NCBI GenBank assembly: GCA_032629725.1 | Contig: JAFEVB010000012.1 | Span: 496,001-560,000, forward strand | Reading direction: 5' to 3' | DNA: 64,000 nucleotides | From: Gremmenia infestans | Lineage: Eukaryota > Ascomycota > Leotiomycetes > Helotiales > Hamatocanthoscyphaceae | In this document: positions 1 through 10,022 of the stretch, in pieces | Layout of the letters: every line of letters begins with the position of its first letter | Numbering within the stretch: position 1 is the first letter of the stretch | Position numbers and translations under genes: made by a program | Notes under the pieces: model-generated | The model's database searches: none | What the model was told of the DNA's origin: nothing | Seen by the model: only the letters and a program-made list of their open reading frames with translations

Positions 1-236
1 CGTCTTTGGCTCCATGCCGCTGTCAGGTTAGAGAATTCGATTCCACGAACCGTGATCTTTGGGTGCCAATCTTCAAAAAGGATTTGAGAGAAATAGTCAT
101 TATGATCATTGGGACTACGAGCTTTGTGGAAGAATTGGGAAGTGATGGGGGTGATCGTGAAGACGGTGTAGCCGATAAGCTGCGCCCAATACCTCAGACA
201 CAGAGAGGTAAAGTAGCCAACGTGGTCCACCCACAT
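1..236 (-). CDS. Possible partial gene at the window edge, unknown product
   Basis: On the minus strand, the frame beginning with the ATG at 236 stays open to the window edge for about 78 residues, starting MWVDHVGYF and rich in aromatic residues. Both this frame and its complementary plus-strand frame (6-395) are open, so strand cannot be decided by openness alone. The upstream minus-strand frame is closed by a stop, so an exon boundary would be needed just before 236. I recognise no domain. It could be the first visible exon of a gene that continues off the left edge, or chance. Confidence 0.18.
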   Translation of the reverse strand, partial: MWVDHVGYFTSLCLRYWAQLIGYTVFTITPITSQFFHKARSPNDHNDYFSQILFEDWHPKITVRGIEFSNLTAAWSQR

Positions 237-1029
237 GATGTCGGAGAGAAAAGATATATATGGGATAAGATGAAGTCATTAGTGAGCTTCAAGAAATTCC
301 TACAGCGTGTTACGGAGACGGAAGAAGCATTGATTACCCCTATTGTCAGATGCGTGGTTATGGTTGTGGTTGGGGCCAATGGTGAAGTGGCTTGAAAGCA
401 GACCATAGAGACCGATTCGACGGAGCTGCAGGCGTCTAATCCGTACTCATACTAGAACATGGTAATTTAGCAAGGTCACGGTACCTGACTCTAAGACACA
501 TCTACGAGATTCGCTCAGTTTGTGAGCTCCGTCAACGGCCCTTTACACTAAACGGGACTGTAAAATGAAAGGAAAATAAGATCCCAAAGAATTGTCCAAG
601 GAACGGAAGTCAAATTAGAACCAGCGTAGCATAGCCTTTGTTTTTCTCTCTAGTAAACACACGCAACAAACACATCAACTCAACACGTACAAAACGCCTA
701 CAACTAGCTGGCGTGGATAATTTCCGGTAAACTTTATTTCATTACAAGGTCCGCCATGTAGTCTGTTCGGCTTGTCCGCATATCACGAGTCTCCAAGAAT
801 TGGTAGGCTGGAAATATGAATGTGAAATGAATGGACAGCTTATCTGTTAGACTAATAGGAAAATGCGGAATATTTCCTTGGTCACGCAGAGACATATATA
901 TATATATATGCTTGTGCATATCATTTCACCGCTCTCCACTAGTCCCCGGCAATGGCAACTTTATTCCCCATTTCTTAACCAAAGGGATCTATAGATATAC
1001 TAGAGTCTTTGCGCGCCTCTTGCTAAAGG
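237..1029. other. Intergenic gap left of the urea permease gene
   Basis: No gene is supported here. The stretch holds the 3' flank of the urea permease gene. It contains a short TA-dinucleotide run at about 894-909, and the short open frames on both strands show no recognisable protein. Confidence 0.5.
894..909. repeat. TA dinucleotide microsatellite
   Basis: A short uninterrupted alternating TA run lies in the intergenic DNA downstream of the urea permease gene. No function is inferred. Confidence 0.7.
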
Positions 1030-4000
1030 CTAAATGCCCGAGTCGGAAGCCTTCGCGACATTTTTCTCCAAAACACCTTCCGCTACAGATCTAGAAGAAG
1101 AATTCTTTTCTGGTTGTATTCCCTCAGTCACTTGGGCGCCCGTTTTGGAATTTTTGCCGCTAAAGATATATTTTGCAAACTTTGCCAAAGAATCTCTGCT
1201 TTCCCATATTGGAAGCAAAGTGATAGTCCCCGCTGTTCGTAGTATCAGTTGTGCACTCAAATGAAAGCTACAATTGTGACTTACCAGCAAAGAAAGCCCA
1301 CAAGAACACCACAACAATCCACGCTTTGAAGAACCCTTTCGAAAACACTAGGTATCAAAACAGGTTAGACTCATCAACTCATGCGGGTGCTCAAAGGTCT
1401 CAGCTTACCGTAACTTGTGGCATACATTGGAATGGGCCAGAGGATCAAATATGCCAGTGTCATAACAAGGCTTGCGATGATCGCCCATTTTCTGGCTCGG
1501 AACAAGATCTTCTCATTCTTTTCGTCGTGAGTCCGGGCAGCTTCCATTGCGTATTCCGCTTGTGCGTCGGTTTCCGGAACTCTCTGGTCACTCCCATCTT
1601 CATAATCATCTGCCGCTTTGACTTCCTTGAACTTTTCAAAGTCATAATTCTCGGATCTGATGAAGGTGAATAAAGGCGTCAGAACAAGTGGTGCGCAGAG
1701 CGAGCACATATTCCCAGCTGCAAGTGGCAAATTCGTGCTGAGGGTAGCAATTGTAAGTACTCCCTCTGTTGATCTTGCCGTCAGAAGCCACGCAATAATT
1801 CCGCATGCCGAACTTATCGTTGGAGAAGCAATGACAGCGAGCTTTGATTGTTTCGACCACTAGAACCTTGGGGAGTTAGTTATTTCCTATTCAAGAAGGT
1901 TTCGGGAGTAGAAGGAGCTTATGTTTCCAGTTTAGGAAGTGGATAAGGAGTAGTTGGAGTACATGAGACGAAACATGATAGAAGGGGGCAGGGTAGAATC
2001 AAAGAGCCAGTTTTGCTTACCATTATGGTGCATGCCATGGGAACAATAGCAGAATCAACTAAAATTCCCGAGATGGTGATGAGAAAGCTCACTGAGAACC
2101 CAGCGTGGTTCAACCCAACTGCGATACTCGACGCAACCAACGCAAATCCAGGGACGACGAAGTTGGAGAATCGAAGGAGCTGCTTTCCTGTTGCTTTCGG
2201 GTTGATATACGATTGGTAAAAGTTGTATGTCAACAATGCTGTTGTTGCAACCGTTTCTGAGCTCATAGCTGACGTTACTGCCATGAATACCATAAGCTGT
2301 CCAACGAATTAGTATGTGTTTTCGCTAAAAGTTTCTCTAGAAAAAGAAAGATGTCGACTTACCAGGATTGCGAACGCACCTCCCTTGCCCATAACAGAAA
2401 GTGCCCCGTATGGCATTGCGAGTCCCGAAGCAACTTCATACGAGCTCATCCTGTTAGGATACGTAGGAAATGATGATAAGTGTTCCGTCGCTGCGGCTGT
2501 CAAGCCAAAAGTTGTGGCAAGCACGAAAGGGATAGTGAACCAAGAGGTTCCACCAAGAAGATACCCCCCAAGTGTTCCAGCTGGATCTGATGCTATCGCC
2601 TTTTGGAAAAGTTGAGAGTCTACCGCTGCAGCAAATCCGGCACCAACGAAAACGAGTCCAATGTACCCTCCTTCAACGCTTCGCATTGTGAGGTATGATC
2701 CCTCTGCATTTCCTTGTACTGGATGAAGTTCCGACGCTGTGGTAAGAAGCTCCCACATTTTATCACTTGAGCCGATTACCGAGGAGGTCGAATATACTAC
2801 GAAGGCTGACATCAACATTATAACGAAGATAACAACCGTGTGGACCTGTTATATCTCTCAGCATTTGGTCTGCCGCGTATGACTACTCAAAGCTAGCTAG
2901 AAGTGCATACCCAGTCTGTCAAGAACGTGGCTTTGATCCCTCCGCAAAGTGTATAGATTACCTGCAATATTATTAAAATTGTTTCCTCTGCTTTCCTCGG
3001 GGGTATATACTACTCCAATTGGGAACAAGAAGCAAAGCCTAGATAAAGTTGTCAATTTCTTTTTGGATCTGACAGTGTCTACCCAAAAGTACGCGGGGCT
3101 GATCATTAAAAACAAACAAAAGCAGGAGGCGTTGAGTAGATAGCACAACACATTAAACAACACATAGAAGAATAGAGAAGTGTGGTGTGAAGAAAAGCAT
3201 CTAACTTACGCATCACGATTGACTCCTGTAAGTATGCTAAAGACCTAAAAGCCCTCCAGAATCAGTATGGGTAGATGAACGACATTTACAACATTCATAG
3301 AAGTACCCGAATCGGAGGTCTCAAATTCTCAGAGGGGGTTCATACCGCACTTCCACCCACTAGCAAGCTAACACTGGTAATGATTTGATAAAGTAACGAA
3401 TAACAAGACAAGATAATATGTGCGGGAGCTCCATATCTGTGTTTGGCAATTTGCAAGAAAGTCTTGATAGTCAGACGAGTCATCCATTGTATTGAAGACC
3501 ATAGGATGGCATACCTGAGCATTGGGTGCTTTTCTTTTCAACTCAATGGCCGCAACTGAGAAAAGCAAGATCTGGACACTAGCTCCTGCACCATACCAGA
3601 AGGGTCCAGAAACACCATAAGAGTACCCATCTAACAAATAGGCATCAGCAAAATACAGTCGAAGAAACATTTTACTTATCTCGAGATGGACTTCCTGAGC
3701 TTGCTCGGTGGACAAGAAACACTTACATGAAGTAGAGCTGAGAAGTGTTGTAGCGATAGTCCATGACGAGACAACAGCAGATGCTGTCAAGCCAGTTTTT
3801 ACCGTGTGTTTCGCGGTCATGAACATCTCCGAATCCTGCTTCTCCGCAAAGTATTTGGAAAGAAAAAGAGATATCATTGACATTCCAATTGCGAAAGCTG
3901 CTCCCAGTCCTACAACAACTCCATAACCAACTCCTTGACTAAATATCAAGATAGTCAGTATCTAATGTTATGTCTGATCTTGAATTAGACAATGTTCCGG

Positions 4001-4123
4001 AGTTCAAATAATAACTTAGAAGTAGTCGACTCTTAAAATCTCTGGAGTGAACCACCACTCTAAAGATGCGAATATTATGAAACAGCCTTACCTGAATATA
4101 GGCTCGAGCTGTGTTTGCGACAT
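1030..4123 (-). CDS. DUR3: Urea active transporter, DUR3 family (sodium:solute symporter fold)
   Basis: Plasma-membrane urea importer of the SSS superfamily; in fungi DUR3 drives uptake of urea as nitrogen source. Twelve exons splice in frame to 688 residues: exons end or start near 4092, 3938-3727, 3630-3515, 3462-3346, then two very short exons (35 and 28 nt) and a 51-nt exon between about 3270 and 2900, then 2845-2363, 2296-2021, 1859-1409, 1347-1285, 1232-1030. The N-terminus MSQTQLEPIF joins SQGVGYGVVVG across the first intron. Family landmarks read through the joins: LLSSTSYGYSYGVSGPFWY, VGGSAV, IYTLCGGIKATFLTDWVHT, SSYEVASGLAMPYGA, SETVATTALLTYNFYQSYI and SGILVDSAIVPMACTIM. About 15 hydrophobic segments are expected for the family. 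The cytosolic tail is serine-rich. It neighbours ureidoglycolate lyase and allantoinase genes, whose pathway yields urea. Upstream GATA-type sites and a CCG-N5-CGG palindrome suggest nitrogen control. Urea is the likeliest substrate; polyamines are an alternative seen for yeast Dur3. Confidence 0.93.
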
Positions 4124-4219
4124 CTTAAATAATTCAGATAAATTAGAATAAATTAAAGACTCAAAATGAGCTTCTTAAATGGCCTTTATTATGTGTAGTT
4201 GATATAAAATATACTCTTC

Positions 4220-4225
4220 TTATCT
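4220..4225 (-). promoter_or_regulatory. GATA-factor site (AGATAA on minus strand)
   Basis: The plus strand reads TTATCT, giving AGATAA on the coding strand of the urea permease about 100 bp upstream of its ATG. It fits the HGATAR consensus of the fungal nitrogen regulators AreA/NIT2. Binding is inferred, and single sites are frequent by chance. Confidence 0.4.
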
Positions 4226-4447
4226 ACACAGCTCACCAGCATCGGCCTTGTCTTGATGCAAGGTCACGTTAGGCTTCTTATCAAGGCGTTCTAGATTCAT
4301 GCATTCCTAATCTTCTGACGATAGTCAACCACTCTTGTTACTCACATACCATGTCACTGCATCACGTACATATGGGTTGCATGCACAACGCATTCAGGCT
4401 TTCAGGTTTCCTGAAGTACTGTAGATCCCCAGGATTAATCGGTGGAC

Positions 4448-4475
4448 TGATAGGCTTAATTAAGATTCTTGATAA
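4448..4475 (+). promoter_or_regulatory. Pair of GATA-factor sites (TGATAG and TGATAA)
   Basis: TGATAG at 4448-4453 and TGATAA at 4470-4475 both fit HGATAR and lie 22 bp apart, about 330-350 bp upstream of the urea permease ATG. AreA/NIT2-type factors bind preferentially to closely spaced pairs. Function is inferred. Confidence 0.45.
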
Positions 4476-4595
4476 CTAGTCTAAGCACCAATACAACTAG
4501 AGCAGCGAGTTGCCCGCCCGATAGCGATGCTATGAATAATATAGACGGGCTATTACTTCAGGCAGGGGTCCGCGGGCTGAACCACTATTGAGTAT

Positions 4596-4606
4596 CCGCG
4601 ATGCGG
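4596..4606. promoter_or_regulatory. CCG-N5-CGG palindrome, candidate Zn2Cys6 regulator site
   Basis: The sequence CCGCGATGCGG is a perfect inverted repeat (arms CCGC/GCGG, centre GAT). Read as half-sites it is CCG-N5-CGG. Fungal Zn2Cys6 regulators bind paired CGG triplets with fixed orientation and spacing. The same orientation and spacing occurs in the allantoinase/permease promoter at 7705-7715. Confidence 0.4.
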
Positions 4607-5045
4607 GGGTGGAGGGATTAACCGGAATATCATCAATTAGGTATGGATCAAATGGCGACAGTTTTTCATGGCATATAAATATGCCAAGACGCTAAGGATA
4701 ATTCTTACTCAGCATTCTACCACACCATGATTAATTCGTATCTTTCCTCTCTGAGTCTCACCACGGTATAATGCAGCACGCTCATAGTATAATATAGCAG
4801 GTAACGGTTTCGTGGCCCACATGACTTACGCAGCAGAACAAACGACAGGTGAGATCGGATCTTGTGACGAGTGCATTGAAGTAGACTCGACTCTTATGCA
4901 AAGGGTAAGGGAAATAAGACGTTGTACGGAGATATAGCGGGCAAGTAGTCGATAGGGGTATTATATTCTGGTCGTCTTTTCCTTTTACTGTACGGCCAAT
5001 CAGAAAGGCTCGCTTACAGTACCCCTATTCCAAGCGAGCAACAAT

Positions 5046-5725
5046 TCAAAACACAACCTCGATTTCTTCCTCTAACGGAAAAAACACGCAGTCCTCATCT
5101 GCAACCCCGTTAATATGCTGCACGACCGCAAACGACACCGGCTATTCCCAAATTATTAGCATTCTATCCCCATATCTTAATTTGTTCCCTTCCCCTTGAT
5201 CGCTTCAGATTATCCACTCACCTCATCAATGACAGCCATTGGAGCATGCCACACGCCCACCCCATAGCACACACCCTGATTTTGCGTCGCCACAAACGCT
5301 TTTAAGCCCTTCATATGTGGCTTCTCGTCACCATCCGTTACTACAACCAAATATTTGACATCGCCACCCATCGGCACGAAAGACTGCGTGGTATAAGGGT
5401 GTTTCTCCAGCATTTTGATTCTGAAAACTCTTTTCGCTTCCCCGTGATTCTCTTCTCCCTCTTTCCCAGTTTCTCCCGACCAAGGAGATACTTCTCGTGG
5501 ACCAGCTAGAGAAGCATTCAACACGACTTTCGCGGGTTTCTTGCTTGGTGCCTCATTGTACCGATTGTCCGTAGGCACAACTTCTGGCGTCCGTCTCGCC
5601 GTGCCGCCGTTCACATGCACAGTGTGTGGGGTCAGGATATCGGTAGATATAACCCCGCCGTACGATATGAATGCGGAAGGATTGAGAGGGGAGGCGTGGA
5701 GTATCTGGGCCATCTTCTGATGCAT
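5046..5725 (-). CDS. DAL3: Ureidoglycolate lyase (DAL3/AllA family)
   Basis: Cleaves ureidoglycolate to glyoxylate plus urea, the last step of allantoin breakdown. Two exons (5725-5222 and 5141-5046) join in frame to 199 residues, close to the roughly 195 residues of the yeast enzyme. The family core is clear: VFRIKMLEKHPYTTQSFVPMG, then YLVVV and LKAFVATQNQGVCYGVGVWHAPM, continuing after the intron with VSFAVVQHINGVADEDC near the C-terminus. The middle has a Ser/Glu/Gly-rich insertion. An in-frame ATG at 5713 (MAQILHASP) is an alternative start 4 codons in. It lies between the urea permease, which would handle the product urea, and an allantoinase on the same strand. Cytosolic location is expected, since no targeting signal was seen. 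Confidence 0.92.
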
Positions 5726-6151
5726 GTAGTGAGGGGAGGTTGAGCGACCACCCTCGACCTCGAAATATTCAATAGAATATGGGTGAGGTCCGGCACAAGG
5801 CCTAAAATGACCCCAAAAGTGGGATCATGCACGATACCCGCGTGGCTTGCAATTTTAGCGCTTCAATACCTGACCTAGGTTTGGTTGATGATCTGCAGCG
5901 CCGGGTCAAATTATCGTGGTCATCTTTCAACAATCCAGAAAGCTTGGTAAATAGAAGTGGTTTACGACGCTAATGCAATCCAGGCAAGAGGACACAGACG
6001 CTATACTGCTCAGTCTCCTCGCACTAGGTGTGATGGATTTAATTGATTGAAAGTCACTCAATATGCTATAGCTGGTGCATAAGTAAAAATAAGAATCCAT
6101 CTATATATGCTTGCGAATTCCTCTGTTTTCAAATTCGTTTTGTCTTCTAGG
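5726..6151. other. Spacer between ureidoglycolate lyase and allantoinase genes
   Basis: A 426-bp spacer holding the promoter of the ureidoglycolate lyase gene and the 3' end of the allantoinase gene. No coding frame is supported. I saw no clear GATA pair or CCG-N5-CGG site here, unlike the other two promoters of the cluster. Confidence 0.5.
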
Positions 6152-7432
6152 TCAAACGAGATGCCCTTTCTTATACGGAAATTTCTCATGATAGTGAGTG
6201 GCTATATCCCTTCTTGTCGTTACCCACACATCTGGTTTGTTTGAAATATATTTTACAAAGTTCTCAACCGCAGCAAAACGTCCTGGCTTTCCTGAAATCC
6301 GGCAGTGCAGGCCGATCGTCATCATCTTGGGCATGCCTTCTTGACCCTCGGCGTAAAGCACATCAAACGCTGTCTTGAGGTATTCCTCAAAGCCGGAAGC
6401 TGTGCTGAATCCTGATGCTGCGTGGAATTTGACGTCGTTGCAATCATAGCTGTGACTTATTAGCATAGCACATGCTGGATTGAAAAGAGATATCTCACCT
6501 GTAGGGAATCATGAGCATTCCTTTTGGATTCTTCAGTTCTTTCTCTGCCGGCACATCAACCCAGAACGGCAAATCATCTGAGTACGTGTCGCTTTCGTAC
6601 AGAAGCGGGATGCCTTTCTTTTCATAGACTTCATGAATCAACGCTTTCGAGTACGCAGAGACGGCCCCGTAGTACCATCCCACGGGATAACTTCCCGTCG
6701 TCTTCTTCAGACTCTCTAGTTGTCGCTCGATATACTCTTTTTCCAGCTCAATGCCCATTCCTACATAATTGACCCATCTACCCACATTAGTCACCCCTTT
6801 CATCTCAGAGCATTTTTACATACCGATAGCCATGGCTAGCCACCTCATGGCCGTTCTTCCCAAACGCATCCGCGACCTCCAGATTCTTCTCGAACGCCTG
6901 TCCAATAGCATATGCGGTGACCGGCATTCCATACTTCTCGAAGCAATTTAGCAGCCGCCATACGCCTACTCGACTTCCATATTCATAATCTCTGACAGGA
7001 ATAGTCAGTATAAAAGCTTCCATTGCCTAGATCTACCCATGACTTGAAATCAAGCTTTTGCTAAATCAATTCATAGTGGACGTACGATTCTGGATTTAGA
7101 GATCTCTCTCCAGTCAAAGCTGGCTTATTATCCGCCTGTTCCCATAATCTATTCTCGGACTGCGCGTCGCCGTTTGTCACGCTACGTTCAGAGCCCTTGG
7201 GATTGTCAGGGTACGGCAATAGGGGTTAGCGAGAAGTGGTTTGAAAACATACCTCTTCATAATTGATAACAAACGAAACAGCTATTTTAGCACCGTTAGG
7301 CCATTGCGGATTATGTGATTTACGACCGAATCCTACTACATCGCGTGGGAAATCGTAAATCGTGCCTTGGAGGGGGTCGACACTCGGCGCACCGATTTTA
7401 GCAGAGCTGCCATCAAGACTGTAAAGGGACAT
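6152..7432 (-). CDS. PuuE-type allantoinase (polysaccharide deacetylase fold)
   Basis: Likely opens the hydantoin ring of allantoin to give allantoate. PuuE enzymes do this with a polysaccharide-deacetylase barrel instead of the amidohydrolase used by yeast Dal1. Five exons (7432-7253, 7195-7086, 6991-6824, 6777-6499, 6449-6152) join in frame to 344 residues, a usual length. Diagnostic stretches are YDFPRDVVGFGRKSHNPQWP, AVSFVINYEE, DYEYGSRVGVWRLL, EVASHGYRWVNY, YYGAVSAYSKALI, LPFWVDVP, the SYDCNDVKF block and GLHCRISGKPGRFAAVENF. The start ATG at 7432 was chosen because the longer frame upstream lacks an ATG. A related deacetylase substrate is the main alternative. The adjacent ureidoglycolate lyase and NCS1 permease support allantoin. 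The regulatory region is shared with the divergent permease. Confidence 0.87.
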
Positions 7433-7701
7433 ATTTTGATAAATTTTACCAGACTGAAACGAGGATACGATCACGCATCACGACCTATCACCTTTTCTTC
7501 AGTTACGGCGCTCAACCTTCTGTTATCAGCAGAAGAGTGGGATTCCGAGAGTGGGATGCTCGTTGGCCGCCGATCTGCTGGACATAATAAGCGGCACTTA
7601 TTATCATCGACTATTGAAGTCCCACGGCGCCTGGAACACTATAGATTGATGCCGCTTTTCCTGTCCACCTACGAGCCGCCGCATTAGCCCTTCGGCGACT
7701 G

Positions 7702-7718
7702 CTCCCGATGATCGGGAG
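7702..7718. promoter_or_regulatory. 17-bp perfect palindrome with a CCG-N5-CGG core
   Basis: The sequence CTCCCGATGATCGGGAG has 8-bp perfectly complementary arms around one central base. Its half-sites are CCG (7705-7707) and CGG (7713-7715), five bases apart, as in the urea permease promoter. It is about 270 bp upstream of the allantoinase ATG and 470 bp upstream of the permease ATG. It is a candidate binding site for a Zn2Cys6 activator of the pathway. Confidence 0.5.
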
Positions 7719-7720
7719 GA

Positions 7721-7736
7721 TCGGGCTTGTGCCCGA
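7721..7736. promoter_or_regulatory. 16-bp perfect inverted repeat with a CGG-N8-CCG core
   Basis: The sequence TCGGGCTTGTGCCCGA has 6-bp perfect arms with a 4-base loop, starting two bases after the preceding palindrome. The TCGG...CCGA ends resemble the site described for the Aspergillus purine regulator UaY (TCGG-N6-CCGA), but the spacing here is 8, so identity is not claimed. Confidence 0.4.
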
Positions 7737-8001
7737 AGCTATCACTACACTACCTGAGTACGTACACTTGGACTTCGAGGATGGATTGTAAATTTTGTAT
7801 TTGACTCCTACAGTGTTTTGCGGGCCTTTCTTTTCTCTGAAATAGCACGCGTCCTCAAACAAAAGTATATTAAAAAAGATTCAGAAGAAAGCGTAGACTT
7901 GAGGCATATGATACTTATAATCGGATTTTAAAGAGCCGCAAGACACTATAGGAGTCAATTGTTTCGAGACAGCTTACAGCAGAGGAGACCGCTAGTGTAT
8001 C

Positions 8002-8028
8002 TTATCTCAGGCTATCTGGGTGAGATAA
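8002..8028. promoter_or_regulatory. Cluster of three GATA-factor sites
   Basis: TTATCT at 8002-8007, CTATCT at 8012-8017 and AGATAA at 8023-8028 give three HGATAR matches within 27 bp, on both strands, 160-190 bp upstream of the permease ATG. A further CTTATC lies at 8093-8098. Such dense clusters are typical of promoters bound by AreA/NIT2-class GATA factors under nitrogen limitation. Binding itself is inferred. Confidence 0.55.
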
Positions 8029-8187
8029 ATCCGCAGCCCACTTAAAAGAGTATGTTAAGATGAACTGATGAAGCTACCGTAGGCTCGGGATTCTTATCAG
8101 AGAAATAGATACCATCTAGACTTCATTCATATAAGAGGTGGTCGATGGATCTGCATTGAATGAACTCTGCATCTGTATGAATTGGAC

Positions 8188-10022
8188 ATGTCTTCATTCT
8201 TGAGAAAAGTTGACGATGTCCTCCGCACGAAGGAGAGCAAATTCCAAGACTTCCAGGAGAGCGAAAAGAAGTGGGGAAATGAGGACCTCGACCCTTCTCG
8301 TGAGTCGAGTCTCCAGGTCTGCATTGATCGGGTAATATGCTAAGATATTTCCCAGCACCATCTGCCCGTATTTGGACGCACTGGAACTATTTTGCCTTTT
8401 TCTGGGCTGTGTCGTTCAATCCTGTGGCATGGAACACTGGTTCCAGCATGATCGCCGCTGGGTTACTCTGGTGGCAGGCTACCGTGGCTGCAATCGTAGG
8501 CATGATGATTATGGCAACATTCTTGGTTCTGAACTCTCGCGGAGCATCCATTTATCATATTGGTTTCCCCGTGTACGTGCGGATTTGCGCTGGTTTCTAT
8601 GGTTCCATGTGGTTTATATTCGTCCGTGGGATAGTAGCGATATTTTTCTTCGGGACGCAGACATACTATGCCGGTAAATTATTCGAGGTCATGCTCCGCT
8701 GCATTTTCGGACATGCCTGGACTGATATCCCAAACCATCTCCCTAAGAGTGCAGGAATCACCACTTCGGGCATCACTGCTTTCTTCCTGTTCTGGTTGTT
8801 GCAGCTCATCTTCATGTTTATTCATCCTTCCAATAGCAGATGGCTTTATACCTTCAAGAGTGTGCTGTGCCCACCAGTACTGATTGCAACCTTTGGATAT
8901 ATCGTTGGGAAAGCCGGAGGTCTTGGTGCAACCCACAAGCTCGGTAAAGTCGCGAAAACACCTTCGGCCGTCGGATGGGCGTTTATGCAAGGAATTAACT
9001 CGGTCTCTGGATCTCTCATGACTGAAGTTTCGTCCAATCCGGATTTGGCGAGATATGCCCGAACTTCTGCGGCAACGACCTGGCCACAATGGATTGGTCT
9101 CGTTGTTGCAAAGTCCCTTTGCACCTTCTTGGGTATCGGCGCGTCCAGTGCAGTGAAGACCCTTTGGGGGACGGCTTACTGGAACATTTGGGATCTATAC
9201 ACTGCTATCCTAGACCATAACTATAATGCTGGCACCCGGACTGCCGTGGCTCTGGCATGTTTCATCCAGGCGTTTGCGGTTATTGCCACCAATTTAGCAG
9301 CGAATGCGGTGCCTGTTGGTTCTGATCTTACTGGATTGTTTCCGCGATATTTCAAGTGAGCAAGAATATACTCAAGAAGTGAAGAAGATCCAGGCTAATA
9401 TATGTTCAGCATCGTTCGAGGACAGGTCTTGTGTGCAGTGTTAGGCTTAGCAATATGTCCTTGGAAGCTTGTGAATTCAGCTGCCGCGTTTATCACCTTC
9501 CTTGGCTCAAATGTTGTGTTCCTATCACCCCTTGTTAGCATAATGATGTTTGTTTCCCTCTCAAATCCGGAACTACAATCGAGTACTCATACTGACTCTT
9601 ATAGCACCGACTACTTCTTCATCCGCAAGGGCAATGTTCATATTCCATCCCTTTACAAGGCAAACTCGAGCAGCCCATACTGGTACTATGGTGGTTTTAA
9701 TCTTCGGACGATTGTGGCGTGGCTCATCGCTCTCCTCTCGGTCATTCATGGTCTGGGTGGTTCGTTTAACAAAAATTGGAACGTTGGCAGCAAGCACATC
9801 TACTACATTGGCATGCTAATGAGCTTTGCCATCGCCGGACCACTTTATTACATCTTCAACCTCATCTGGCCTGTAGACATATACCCTCTGGAGCACATCA
9901 ATGCCCCAAAGACAAGAGAGATCATGGCTAAAACAGATGGGCTGTTTGATGATGAGGTTATTATCGGATATGAGGAAGGTGGCGTTATTGATGAGAATAA
10001 GGCTTTTGAGACGAAGGTTTGA
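8188..10022 (+). CDS. NCS1-family permease (uracil/allantoin/uridine class)
   Basis: Proton-coupled importer of a nucleobase-type compound at the plasma membrane. Four exons (8188-8299, 8356-9355, 9410-9547, 9605-10022) join in frame to 555 residues, a usual NCS1 length with about 12 transmembrane helices. The first exon gives the family N-terminus ending NEDLDPS, and the splice gives PSPPSARIWTHWNYFAF. Further hallmarks are SFNPVAWNTGSSMIAAGLLW, the GFPVYVRICAGFYGS helix, GSLMTEVSSNPDLARYAR, NLAANAVPVGSDLTGLFPRYF, and, after the last intron, IMITDYFFIRKGNVHIPSLY. The fungal Fur/Dal4 group includes allantoin, uracil and uridine carriers, which cannot be told apart by eye. Divergence from allantoinase, with a shared promoter, favours allantoin or a ureide. 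A GATA cluster just upstream suggests nitrogen regulation. Confidence 0.92.

Larger units (their letters stand above)
4124..5045. other. Promoter region of the urea permease gene
   Basis: This 922-bp gap lies between the start of the urea permease gene and the 3' end of the ureidoglycolate lyase gene. It has no supportable coding frame. Its first 500 bp hold three HGATAR-type sites and one CCG-N5-CGG palindrome, listed separately. Confidence 0.6.
7433..8187. other. Divergent promoter between allantoinase and NCS1 permease
   Basis: This 755-bp region separates the two divergent ATGs. The short frames in it (7611-7862 minus, 7367-7687 plus) are not protein-like. It contains two adjacent perfect palindromes near 7702-7736 and a cluster of GATA sites near 8002-8028, listed separately. 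Confidence 0.65.

Noticed and set aside
7721..7736. Identification of the inverted repeat as a bona fide UaY site
   Set aside because: The ends match TCGG...CCGA, but spacing is 8 rather than the described 6, so only a generic candidate regulatory site is reported.
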